Shown piece after piece: positions 46,881 through 56,995 of a DNA stretch of 64,000 nt. Within the stretch, counting starts at the first letter, position 1, and every line of letters starts with the position of its first letter. The translations under genes and the position numbers were made by a program. The DNA comes from Carposina sasakii (Eukaryota; Arthropoda; Insecta; Lepidoptera; Carposinidae). Under the pieces are notes generated by a model that was given only the letters and a program-made list of their open reading frames with translations, searched no databases and was not told the DNA's origin. The stretch covers positions 5,952,001 through 6,016,000 of the forward strand of contig CP053154.1 of assembly GCA_014607495.2 (NCBI GenBank). Reading direction: 5' to 3'.

Positions 46881-47502
46881 CTAGCTGTTGCCAGTGGCTT
46901 CATCCGCGTGGACTACAGAATGTAGCATATGTCCTTCTCCGTGCTTCTAACTACTGTATACAGAATGATTTTTGGTCTTCAACGTTCCCGAAAACTACGG
47001 AATATCCTCATCTTCACGATAATTTTTCTCCATAGAAGCATACCTGGGAAGAGTCTGGTTCCCAAGATATTAGGGTCCAAAGTTGAGTAAATAGACTGCG
47101 TTTTTCTGCATAAATGCACATAGACGCGCGTAGCAAGATTTTTTCACGAGAAATAATTAATATCTGTCTATGAAAAAACTAGCATAAACAATTGAGACTA
47201 TAAATATCGCCCGATCAAGTAATTATTATTATTTTTTAAATTCATATCATTTCCCAGCATTTTTTTGGCATAAACTTACTTTATTTGATGTATAGAGTAC
47301 CCTTCGTTAAGGGTGGCAACGAAAAAACATCCTGTACTCGTATGTATGCAAAATTTCAGGAAGATTGGTTGAGAGAATAAAGCGTGTAGAGGTAACAAAT
47401 AAATAAACTAACATAAACCTTACTTTCACATATATGAGACCTTATATAATACAAACATAGATATTCACAAACTTTTGCGTTTATATTATAATATTAGTAA
47501 GA
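46881..47502 (-). mobile_element. Lep1 Helitron carrying a family 1 MITE
   Basis: The 3' CTAG is at 46881 (CTAGCTGTTGCC variant) and the 5' end is at 47502 (ATTAGTAAGA|T). A MITE at 46961-47334 separates the 3' region from the part with GTATGCAAAATTTCAGGAAG. Confidence 0.82.
46961..47334 (+). mobile_element. TA-flanked MITE, family 1, nested (374 bases)
   Basis: Starts CAGAATGATTTTTGGTC and ends ACGAAAAAACATCCTG, with TA at 46959-46960 and 47335-47336. Co-linear with the 11933 copy. Confidence 0.88.
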
Positions 47503-49309
47503 TTAGTTGGGATTGTTATAGGCAACAAGCAATTATGGTTGTAAAGTATAATCTGAGTGATATAGTTTTACTTAAAGTTTTACTAATGGGTTTATAGGGT
47601 AGTTATTTGATTTAGGACTGTTGGAATTCCATTTCAAATACTTACTACTCTGCGATTACAGAAATTAAGCATTTTCACTTTATTTATCAAAAAGAATATT
47701 ACATGCACCGGTAGATAAACTTATAAGCAATATTATGGTGTTGAATAATTTTTATTCTCATCTCGAATGAACTAATAAGTATTGAAGCACTACCTTCTTT
47801 ACATAAAATAAATAAGTAAAGCTTTTACTTACCTACTTATTTTCGTTTGTCCTTTCGGTTGTCTAAATTAAAAAATATGCAAATAAGATTTTTATTTCTG
47901 TTAACTAACACAATAGGCACAATAAAATATTCAAACATCCTCTATACAAACGTCATAAAAGTTCTTAAAATTCTAAATGTGAATGCAAACAGCGTTCTAT
48001 ATTCCAAAACCGTGTTTTCACCAAGTCCAAGTTCAACAGCCAAGAATCGAAGGATGGAGACGACCCACTTGGCGTTCCCTGACCTCAAGCCAGCAAAACG
48101 TAGAGCCTTCTCTCTTCGACCACAGCGATCACCCATAAGCCCATCTCGGTCCATCCCGGAATATTTTGCACCAAGAAAATGGCGCAGAAGCAGTGTTTTT
48201 GCGTTTTTGTGTCTAGATTTGGTTGATACATATTTACAGATAAACAATGTTAGTTCTAAAGATATGAATGAGACGGACGAATTCAGACTTCAAATTACGT
48301 AGGTACCTACTTATGTTAGGTTTTTTGGATTCTTTGAAATGAGTAGGTACCTATAAACATTTGAGTAACTGCTGACACATCTGTTTTTGGGTTTCACACG
48401 AAATCTGAAATGCATGTGATTGCGCTACGAGTATGGAATTGTCCTGAAATAATTTTTTTTACATAGAAATCTTCTATAACAGTAATTGGTTGCCTACTGA
48501 TTAATAATTTTAGGCTCAAATAAAGCAGTCAAATTTATAATAATCAGAAAAGGTAATTTAATGACAGACGCGAAATGAGAACATCGTGGACAAGGTCACT
48601 GATCTCCAAATTTTAAGGAAAATTACAGATTTAATTGACTAGGAGCATCGTTCGAAGGCATGCAGGCCGTAGCCATGCCCCTTTCAAAATAATTTTGATA
48701 TTCTGGTGAGGGGACATAAATATACGTATCTACTTATCTATATTAGTAGTGGTTACTATATTGTGGCTATCATCCCCTAGTTAGCGCACAATATCTGGGT
48801 CTTACCCACAATATCCACACAGAGGTTGTCCAATGCAGATAAGTAAGTACATTGTCGTACTTTCATGAACCAGTGGTACAGGATGTGAATAACGAGTAAA
48901 ATAATATTAAGTTACTGGATCGGAATATTGTTCTCAAACCGTAACAGTGTGTCTGTGAGAAGTGTGATTGGACGGGAATAACCGCATTATCCAAGCTTAC
49001 TAATTATTAAGCATGACTAGAACAAATATAAGTTCAATTAATTAGATATCAGACTTATGAGTCTACCATTGCACTACTTGGCTAAACTTCTTTCTGCTGC
49101 TTTCTCAGTATGCTATCTGACGGTGGTTTTATAGAAAATATACACAAGATTTCATATTTTACTAATCTCTGGTACTTTCTGTCGCATTATTCCTTTCCTC
49201 ATTCGAAGAGATAGTACCTACTTTGTGCCTTTTGCATAACGATTACTGTTCAACGATCTCGGAGGCTTGGAGCTTTCGTTAATCAATAGTATAACCTCGT
49301 ATTTTACCT
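47503..49309. other. Mostly A+T-rich; GC-richer double-open segment at 47990-48250
   Basis: Both strands stay open around 47847-48302 (151 codons plus; 101 codons minus). The segment is GC-richer than its neighbours (for example ACGACCCACTTGGCGTTCCC). The minus reading GDRCGRREKALRFAGLRSGN is a phrase I associate, without proof, with repeat-derived hypothetical proteins. I do not call a gene. Confidence 0.35.
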
Positions 49310-49615
49310 TGGACAGGAAGTTCGGTTTATGTAAGTAAAACAACAATGGGCCCATGAAAATATGACGCAATATGACCGCAGAAGGTATCGCGTAAAAGAG
49401 CATAACGCCGCCATATAAAGAAGGACACGAACTGAATTTCATTTTCTAAAGTCCGAGGTGACGCAAGGCGGGTTGGAAGGTCGGGTAACGGATTCGAGCT
49501 CGAAATCGAAAGCCATACGAAATCGAAGGGAGCGATCCCGTTATCCTTACTGGCGGGACGGAAAGCTTCTGTGGATCTCGCGACTGACTCGCCACGGACG
49601 CGGGATAATAGGAAT
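49310..49615 (-). promoter_or_regulatory. Candidate promoter and first exon (weak)
   Basis: On the minus strand a GC-rich block (49440-49615) with an initiator-like GAGTCAGTCGCG near 49578 precedes an ATG at 49442. The frame begins MKFSSCPSLYGGVMLFYAIP, hydrophobic like a signal or membrane segment. About 130 bases into it, CCAAGGTAAAATAC could be a donor. TGAGTCAT words (AP-1/CNC-like) lie upstream at 49617-49625 and 49644-49654. No downstream exon was identified. Confidence 0.2.
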
Positions 49616-49741
49616 GATGAGTCATTGATTGACTTTTAAGAATTTTGAGTCATTCATGACGATTTATACGCGGGGTTGTACGTACAATACCTATTTTTGT
49701 GCAGGAGCGTGTCCAAAAATCCTAACTTATATTGTAAATGT

Positions 49742-49786
49742 TGTGCATCTATTATGATAGCTAATACCTACCATAATAGATGCACA
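49742..49786. repeat. 15-bp perfect hairpin, 15-base loop
   Basis: Arms TGTGCATCTATTATG (49742-49756) and its exact complement (49772-49786). Confidence 0.85.
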
Positions 49787-49799
49787 GCTTTTTAATTAA

Positions 49800-50073
49800 A
49801 TAAAAAAAAGCTAAATTGAAATTTTGGTTGTCGTTTGCCAAATTAAACTTTTCAAGTCATGGAAACGCCTATGAATCTCGCGTTAGCAAATGATTTGTAA
49901 TGTGCATTCACTCGCTTGCACAAAACGTGCATTCGTAGTGTTTATCCGTGGATTACCACAAGCAGACAAAATAACAAACACTTTTTAACAAAAACTGAAA
50001 GAGATGAACGTCCAATTTGGAATCGGCCAGTAATGTTCCCAGTCCATAATTTTTTCTCTAGCTAACACTACTT
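49800..50073. other. Nothing recognised
   Basis: A+T-rich, no supported feature. Confidence 0.45.
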
Positions 50074-50214
50074 AGGGCCGATTTTTCCAAACGTCTGACA
50101 TAGCCCATCAGAAGAATAAAGTTAATACTGTCTTTCTCTAAAACTCGATCATGATAGAGACAGCATCAACTTTATTCATCAGATAGGCTATCTGACGTTT
50201 GAAAAAATCAACCC
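50074..50214. mobile_element. Fold-back MITE with AGGGCCGATTTTT-type ends (141 bases)
   Basis: Left AGGGCCGATTTTTCCAAACG and right CGTTTGAAAAAATCAACCCT are imperfect complements. The arms continue through CTGACATAGCC / GGCTATCTGA and AATAAAGTTAATACTGTC / GACAGCATCAACTTTATT, leaving a short centre. Confidence 0.82.
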
Positions 50215-50568
50215 TTGGTGAAGTAAGATCGTTAACACTGGCCGATATTAACAGCTCCGCTACCTATAACCTCAGTGGTTATTACAGGCACAGCACGGGG
50301 CGCACGGGTCTCACGGGACCGTTTACAATACTTGCTGTTATTCACTCTCGTTGCTTAGCAACGGTAACTTATTCCAAGTCAGTCTACATGTAGGCGTGAT
50401 GATGATGAAACACTTCTTACGTAATGTTATTACGTTTCTTACTACCTGGTAGCGACCTGCCGGGAGCTAGGATGATCGTAGCTTAGCTTTTAGCTCCTGA
50501 CTTACTTGTATATAGAGTTACTTCCGATACTAGCCAACTAGCTATACGGCATGTGCTCGTAAGGGAAA

Positions 50569-50913
50569 AGCGTTTCTGGCTTATGTTTCACACAATGTCC
50601 AAGACCAACTCTTAAACTACAACTAAGGTTAAAGACATACGGACTGCAATTCAACTGCAAGTCGACTGCACTATTGCAGTTCCGCAAGCCAACTGCACGT
50701 ACCCGTAACGTGCCGTATAACTGCATACCAACAGCAATCAAACTGCATGTTGACGTGCAGTGGGCTTGCAGTTTCATTAAAGTCATGTCAACTGCATCAG
50801 AACTACAATTTTGCAATCGACTTGCAGTTGAATTGCAGTCCGTGTGTCTTTAACCTTAGCTGTAGTTAAAGAGTTGTTCTTGGACATTGTGTGAACCATA
50901 AGCCAGAAACGCT
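50569..50913. mobile_element. 345-base fold-back element with phased TGCA words
   Basis: Arms of about 115 bases (50569-50684 and roughly 50797-50913) are about 90% complementary or better, starting AGCGTTTCTGGCTTATG. The inner part contains many TGCA words, often 11 bases apart (50645, 50656, 50667; 50756, 50767; 50812, 50823, 50834). The 92-codon minus-strand frame across it is a by-product. Confidence 0.85.
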
Positions 50914-51118
50914 ACGGGAGTCAAGCCGTCTGGTCCAGACGATAGAGTCCCTGACACTAAAGTATACCGGTCGGTTTCTTAACATTGGTTTGGTTATAGC
51001 CAAACTCTAAAAATTCTATATCCTAGAAACGTGGAAATAAAGTCACTCACGGTTCTGACTGCTCCGAAAATGGTAATATCAAATTCAGTAGATTCCTAAA
51101 AAACTTGATAAATAAATG

Positions 51119-51397
51119 ATGTCTACTTCTTCTTCTTCAGCCTATTGCAGTCCACTGCTGGACGTAGGCCTCCCCCAGGGCACGCCACAAGGCTACTGCC
51201 ACAGGGGGTTTTGCCCATAGTCACCACGCTGGGCAGGCGGGTTGGTGACCGCAGTGTGATTTTCGGACTATGTTGTCAACACGGGAGGCGCTGCTGCCCA
51301 CCTCCCGGAAACCCTTAATCGCCTTGTACGATACCGACGGGCAGGCAGGGGCGGTACAAACTCTACTCTGCCGGCACCATGCGGCTTATGTCTACTT
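51119..51397 (-). repeat. Repeat C copy with 10-bp target duplication
   Basis: The unit at 51129-51387 is flanked by ATGTCTACTT at 51119-51128 and 51388-51397. The plus strand begins CTTCTTCTTCAG, so the retroposed 3' tail is (GAA)n on the minus strand. This defines the full extent of repeat C, 259 bases, from GCCGCATGGTGCCGGCAG to the tail. Confidence 0.85.
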
Positions 51398-52273
51398 AAG
51401 TATATCAATATTATGGAAGTTTTTATGCTGGAACCGGTATTTTTCCTGATCTTGGCATCACTTTCTTAGACTAGGTTTTTTTAATACTATGTAAACTACA
51501 TTTCGTATAAAATTTGAGTTAAGTAGCCTACCTACAAGTCGTCTAATTAGTCACATAATTAATTACCTATGTGAGTTTCAATTTCATTTTTAGTGTACCT
51601 AAATATGGTTGAAATGGGTGTCCTAGGGCAGTTATTTACCTATATCCTCTCTCGTCATATGTATGCAAAGATAGAAAAATCCGAGGTTTTCTCCTAAATG
51701 TTACTTAATTTACTGCTCTCATTGGCGCGCACCAGTAGGTAAGAAACAATATGTGACCCCGTTTATTGTATAACGGTGGTTTGAGTCCTTTGCCATATAA
51801 ACCTACCGTGGAACATACGTACAGGCCTTTTCTTTATAAATTAATTTATATACATATAGGCCTTATAAATGAATTTGTCACTGATATATCTGATTACACT
51901 ATGCAAAATGTGAAATGTGGTGTGTAATCTCCTTCATGATTCTGCACTTGTGGCTACCCATTTCAGGAAATGTATATATGTATGTACGTACGAGTGTAGA
52001 TTAATTTTCCAGTGAGGTCTACTTCATTAGTACTAATAAGTACATGTATACTATTTTACTACATAGATACCTACTTAGATATTAAGTACATATATGCCTA
52101 CTTGTGGATACTTCCTTTACCTACCTTATTATGAGCTCTTATTCTTTGTAGATAAACAGACCTCTACCTATTTATACACAAATATTAAAAAAGCAAGACA
52201 AAACTTGTAATAACATCGAAATACAATAAAAAACATTTAAACTGAGAACTTTTCGTTTTTTCTCCCGTTAAAA
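51398..52273. other. A+T-rich; small repeat B fragment
   Basis: At 51915-51970 the words GTGTAATCTCCTTCATGATT and GTGGCTACCC match the inverted left part of repeat B. Otherwise nothing supported. Confidence 0.42.
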
Positions 52274-52909
52274 TCTATACTATAATATAATATATAATAT
52301 TATAAAGCTGAAGAGTTTGTTTGTTTGTTTGATTGAACGCGCTAATCTCCGGAACTACTGGGTCGAATTAAAAAATTATTTTTGTGTTGGATAGTCCATT
52401 TATAGGAAGGCTTTAGACTATATATCATCAACCAATAGGGATGAAGAATAAGAGGAAAATGTGGAAAAAACGGGGAAAATTATTCAACTTTGGAGACTTC
52501 CGTTGCGTGCGCTGCGTAAACGGTTCAAGTTATCTTTATGCAAATATGTATGAAAGAAAAAAGACGTAGAAATGATATGAAAGAAAAAAATTGAAGGTCT
52601 AGACTGATGCAGAACCCTTAACAGCCCAGCTAAATTTTGAGAGATATTACCGTCTTAAGTTATTCAACATTTTAAAAGAATTCAATTCCCTGTTAAGTTA
52701 TCTTTTGCTGTAACAATTAATAAATCACAGGGGCAAACGTTTAAACACGTTGGAATTGACTTACGTCAAGACTGCTTTTCACACGGCCAATTATATGTCG
52801 CGTTGTCAAATCTTGAGAACAGTATGTTCTTCTGCCACAAGAAAATAATATAATTTACGCAGAAGTTTTTTCTCCCGTTGACGCGGACGAAGTCGCGGGC
52901 AACAGCTAG
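52274..52909 (+). mobile_element. Helitron with helicase remnant, intact ends (636 bases)
   Basis: It starts A|TCTATACTATAATATAAT, has the typical 5' region (GTTTGTTTGTTTGATTGAA, GGAACTACTGGGTCGAATT), and ends with the hairpin GCGGACGAAGTCGCGGGC followed by AACAGCTAG|T. Between these lies the end of a Pif1-like helicase. It looks like a direct internal-deletion derivative of an autonomous Helitron, unlike the other noncoding copies here. Confidence 0.9.
52659..52853 (+). pseudogene. Helitron Rep/helicase C-terminal remnant
   Basis: The frame opens after a TAA at 52656 and closes at TAA 52851-52853. From 52686 it reads [20 protein letters not shown], then [10 protein letters not shown], then [19 protein letters not shown]. 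This covers the end of the SF1/Pif1-type helicase of Helitrons: the TINKSQGQT segment and the [10 protein letters not shown] segment, here with Asn instead of the usual Arg at the motif VI position (ALSN). The HUH endonuclease domain and Walker A/B motifs are absent, so this copy cannot mobilise itself. Only about 64 of well over 1000 codons remain. Confidence 0.88.
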
Positions 52910-53619
52910 TATTTTAATATAATTTATTTACACTCAAATTTTTAGTTTCATTCTAACACTGCCATCTTACGGAATTTTCCTTAACTAAATCAGACACTAG
53001 TCATCATACGCTCACCGCGGAAATTGATGGTAGAGTCACATTTAATTTAAGGAAAGCGTACAGTAGTTTTTACCTTTCACACTAGATGTCACCACCAGCT
53101 AATATTTTATGATAAAGTTTGGACAGTACATAATGATAAAAATGCAACCTTAAATAAATAGGTACAGTAAATACACACGAAGTAATCATTTTAAAACTCC
53201 GACTGCCTACTACCACTCTAGATAGAGATAAAAAAAATTTAAACTTAAGATGTAACTACATAAAGTAGGTACCTACTACAACTATTTGTTTTTTTTTCTA
53301 TAAAGCCAAGCTTTGTATTCGTCATACACAGCCGTTAAGCGTGGAAAAACTTATCGATAAGCTTAGTAACAAAGTTTTTCATATATTATTACGTGCCGAA
53401 CATGCGTAACTACTCAAGGTAGGTATAATATTAATGCTTGACCTTTTTGAGACTAATGCCGATCATAATTCGAGTTTAGTACTCGCTAAAGCACCTCCAT
53501 ACATTTATCCTTGAGAAATTCGCAGAATGCTTCATTACCTGTTAACTATTATAAAAGTTTGCCGTGTGGTGTTGGCAGAGTAAAATTGCATATCCTATGT
53601 CTGCTCATGGGTATAGTAA
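52910..53619. other. No gene; one palindromic DRE-like site
   Basis: A palindrome CTTATCGATAAG at 53350-53361 contains TATCGATA, the insect DREF motif, in otherwise A+T-rich sequence. Nothing else supported. Confidence 0.4.
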
Positions 53620-53825
53620 CAGCTGATTAAGGGTTTCCGGGAGGTGTGCAGCAGCGCCTCCCGTGTTAACAATACAATATAGTCCATAAAATTACACTGC
53701 GTTCACCAACCCCCCTGCCTAGCGTGGTGATAATGGGCAAAAACCCCCCTATGACAGTAGCGTCATATCGTACCCTGGGAGAGGCCTACGTCCAGCAGTG
53801 GACAGTAATAGACTGATGTGTGCGA
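53620..53825 (+). repeat. Repeat C copy, opposite orientation, internally diverged
   Basis: From TTAAGGGTTTCCGGGAGG to GGCCTACGTCCAGCAGTGGA, followed by TGATGTGTGCGATGA in place of a clean tail. The middle is rearranged compared with the 51129 copy. Confidence 0.68.
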
Positions 53826-54686
53826 TGAAAAATGTAGAGCCGCTTGAACCTAACTCGTTCTTTATCATTTTAGCTAGAATATTATTCTAGGTCATAGCCT
53901 GTAGGTTATTTACGTATTACTTTGAAGTGCTTCATGCAAAAAGAATGCAGTCACCTGCAGTGATTTACTATTAGGTAGCCAAATCCGTTATACCTAAATG
54001 GTTATTTATCTATGCTTATCTATGTTTATGTGTTTTATTTAGGTATTTATATTTATGTAGTCTATTTAGGTATTTTTGTTTATTTTAGGTTTATGTCTTT
54101 TCTTTTATTTAATTATTTAGTTTATTGGTCTGTTTGTGTGCACACATACCTACCTCTTATGTTAATTCCTCTTTCACGATTGGTTTGCTGGAAGAAATCT
54201 CTTTTAGAGATAAGCACGCCTTTGTACATTTTCTTTGTCATAAACTTTATTTGTGAAAACTTTACTGTGTACAATAAAGCATTATAATTAATTAATGTTA
54301 TTTCATTTTGACCAGCCTAATCACTGAACGTTTGAACTTTACGGACTTTAATACTAATTAGGTATCTAATGGTTTACTTGGGGAATAGGTATAAGGCGAA
54401 ACTGGATTCTAGTCTAATGAACTAAGACATTGCTGCATTTTTGGAAACTATCGCAAGGTTCGTGCTTACCCCACAGTATTTGGTAACTTTTAGAGCCCTT
54501 CACTCTATTTTTTTTTATTATCAGAACAAAAATCTTAGCTTATGTCCGCTTGAAACATATCCAGTCTCATTTTAAACAGAAATACAATAATTTAAAATCA
54601 CGTTGTGTAATGGTAAATAGTGATGGCTCTATCCGCATATGGTCTGCCAAGTGACTTACTATCTATTTGTATACTGTCCTGCCCTA
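53826..54686. other. Low-complexity T-rich stretch and unrecognised sequence
   Basis: 54000-54130 repeats TTTAGGTATTTAT-like units imperfectly, which creates a hydrophobic 91-codon frame that is not a gene. Confidence 0.42.
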
Positions 54687-54738
54687 TTCCCTAACCAGGA
54701 CCATGTCCTATTAATTGGACTAACAGGGTAATAATCGT
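54687..54738 (+). repeat. 52-base direct repeat, copy 1
   Basis: Identical to 55100-55151, beginning TTCCCTAACCAGGACCATGT. It contains the short near-palindrome AGGACCATGTCCT. Confidence 0.92.
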
Positions 54739-55099
54739 AATAATCAATATACATAGTAAAAACTATATTGATATTTGTACTGAAGTTAGTTAAATAATAG
54801 ACGCCTTCCTGCGATAGTTACTAAAAGTGTAGCTAAACACCTGATTTCTTGGTTTTTAATCAAATAAGATGGTACCTAAAGCTTAGTACTTAATTCCGGC
54901 ACGTGTAAAAGGACGAAGTGTAAAAAGAGTAACTTTAATTTCAAAAACGTACCTTCGGTACGATTAAGGCATAATTCGCCTAAAAGCCGACAAAGAAGTC
55001 TGATATCAATTTTTTTTTGGTTGTTGGGTATGAAGTCGAAGGTAGCTCTAACTATCTGTATCCAACCTTTACATTTTGTACACTGTATCTCTACTCTTG

Positions 55100-55151
55100 T
55101 TCCCTAACCAGGACCATGTCCTATTAATTGGACTAACAGGGTAATAATCGT
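55100..55151 (+). repeat. 52-base direct repeat, copy 2
   Basis: Exact copy of 54687-54738, start to start 413 bases apart. The sequence between has no coding frame and no recognised element. Confidence 0.92.
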
Positions 55152-56184
55152 GATGGTCATTGCGTGAAGTATCTTGTGATATTGTAGAAGGTCAATATGA
55201 AACTCATGACGGTAATGAATCTTTTGGTGGAGATACAACCGGTATTGGAGGCTATTGGTGGCTTTAATATGATGGCGATGTAGTTCGAGCGGGTGATTCC
55301 ATAGATGGTATAGTATGATCACTAAGCTCTTGATGTGATGTATCAGAGATGTTTAAAGAAGCTACAAAATCCTCTTTTTAATGAATTTCTATATCGGCTA
55401 TATCCATACGAACCGACCTAGGGTATGCTTTTCCAAGCAGCTCTGCAACGTTGGCTTGTTTTATGACACTACCAGGATTTGAGCGGAGCCGACTTCTGGT
55501 TTGTCCGATGGGTCGTGTTTACCTAGATTAGTACCATAATAGTATGCACATTTTATGAAATGTTGGAGCCATTGAACAATCGATATTATAGTTATTATCG
55601 TTACGCCAACTAACGTTCTATGCCTGTTGTGGTCAAACGATAGTTGAGTAGGAATGTTAGATAATCTCATCCATATTATTACTTATATGTATCTAATAAC
55701 TTATAATTAACACGTAAGAGTTCTGGAACACGCAAGATATAGGATTTCATTATAATACCAATATTGATGAGGTAGTTGAAATTTTTCAGCAAGCTCGAAG
55801 GCAATGAATTCAGTGGTAGTGGTAACCTAATAATAGACATATCAGTAGGTCTTCCAAAGGTCGTCTTTAGGCAAGCCTCATTGAATCCAATTTCTCCATT
55901 TCTACCTATAAAGTGACGAACAATAACGTAAATTGCCAATTTTCTTAATAGGTACCTAAGTGACAGGTACTCTGAGTTTAAAACTAAAATACAGACATAC
56001 CTCAAAAAGTTCCACCTAAACTATTGCCTTGTTACAAATTGACAATATAGGCGTGTATGCAATTTTTGCGAAATAGCCGGCGATAATGAATGCATTTAAT
56101 ACTAATGGCGCTACAAATAAAATGATGATGATGATGCTGTAAAATCAAAATATGTTGATCTACGAGTTACAATGAGCTTACTTC
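55152..56184. other. No supported gene
   Basis: Minus-strand frames of 72, 69 and 108 codons (55104-56005) are rich in His/Tyr/Ile and show no domain. Probably chance. Confidence 0.4.
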
Positions 56185-56365
56185 CTGGGAGGATCATAAA
56201 GGTAGACCCCACAGCCGTGTTTAACTTAGCGGGGATAGATGTAGATCAACGTTGATAAGTTGCTAGGTAACCCCTTGAGAAAATTTCCGGGACTTCCTTA
56301 GTCGACTGTTACGACATGCAACGGAAAGAGATGCAGCTGATTTAAGGCCACGCATCAGCAGATTT
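56185..56365 (-). repeat. Repeat B copy
   Basis: GAGGATCATAAAGGTAG, AGTTGCTAGG, CTTAGTCGACTGTTACGACA and GAGATGCAGCTGAT in order. Diverged from the 34630 copy. Confidence 0.65.
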
Positions 56366-56891
56366 ACGTCAGAGAAACGATTAGCTACCACCAACTTATG
56401 AGTTGACCTACCTCTAATGGTTATGGCATCAAAACCAACAAAAAATATGTTTACATTTTAGATTTAATTTAATATTTATAGATTACTCTGAATTAAAGGT
56501 ATTTAATTATGTAAACATTTACCGCGTTAATTGTTTTCGACATCAACTGCTTGATAACTGAGACGGCGGCATAGGGATAGGTAACACTATTTATATGATT
56601 TATACTGATTTGTCTAAATTAGCAAAATCATTAGGTTTCATATCTACAGCATAGGTGTTGTATTTCGTAGAAACAACACTAATGCCATAATATATAGGTA
56701 GAGACAGATTTTTATTACACTGGTTTTCGTGTGTGGAAGATTTTTATAATGATAAATGTCTGCTTTTGGTCCTAGTAGTTACGAGTGCCAGTGGCGTTTA
56801 CACCAGCGATGCAGTCCTCATTTGTCAAAAATTTTTGTATCGTAGTATCTACTAATACCTAAACCTACTCGTACCAAATATATTAAAGCAT
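56366..56891. other. Nothing recognised
   Basis: Downstream flank of the minus-strand gene at 56996. A+T-rich. Confidence 0.45.
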
Positions 56892-56897
56892 TTTATT
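56892..56897 (-). terminator. Polyadenylation signal AATAAA
   Basis: The plus strand reads TTTATT, so the minus strand has AATAAA about 100 bases past the stop of the 196-codon gene, a suitable distance for its 3' end. Confidence 0.5.
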
Positions 56898-56995
56898 TTT
56901 ATAAAGATTAATTTCATATGCTCACATTTTTCATATTCCCAGTCAAATGAATAAACGCTTCCTAATTAAACTCATTCCAGAAATGTATTACTGCA

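Noticed and set aside
47847..48302. 151-codon plus frame and 101-codon minus frame
   Set aside because: The GC-richer centre opens both strands and the flanks are A+T-rich. No recognised domain; possibly repeat-derived. Kept only as a region note.
50538..50816. 92-codon Cys-rich minus-strand frame that could look like a toxin or knottin
   Set aside because: It is read through the fold-back and its TGCA words; the cysteines come from TGC/TGT in those words, and no signal peptide or precursor layout is present.
53350..53361. DREF-type promoter element
   Set aside because: The motif is perfect and palindromic, but no transcription unit is visible nearby; one 8-base word is not enough.
54012..54287. 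Hydrophobic 91-codon frame
   Set aside because: Arises from imperfect TTTAGGTATTTAT low-complexity sequence.
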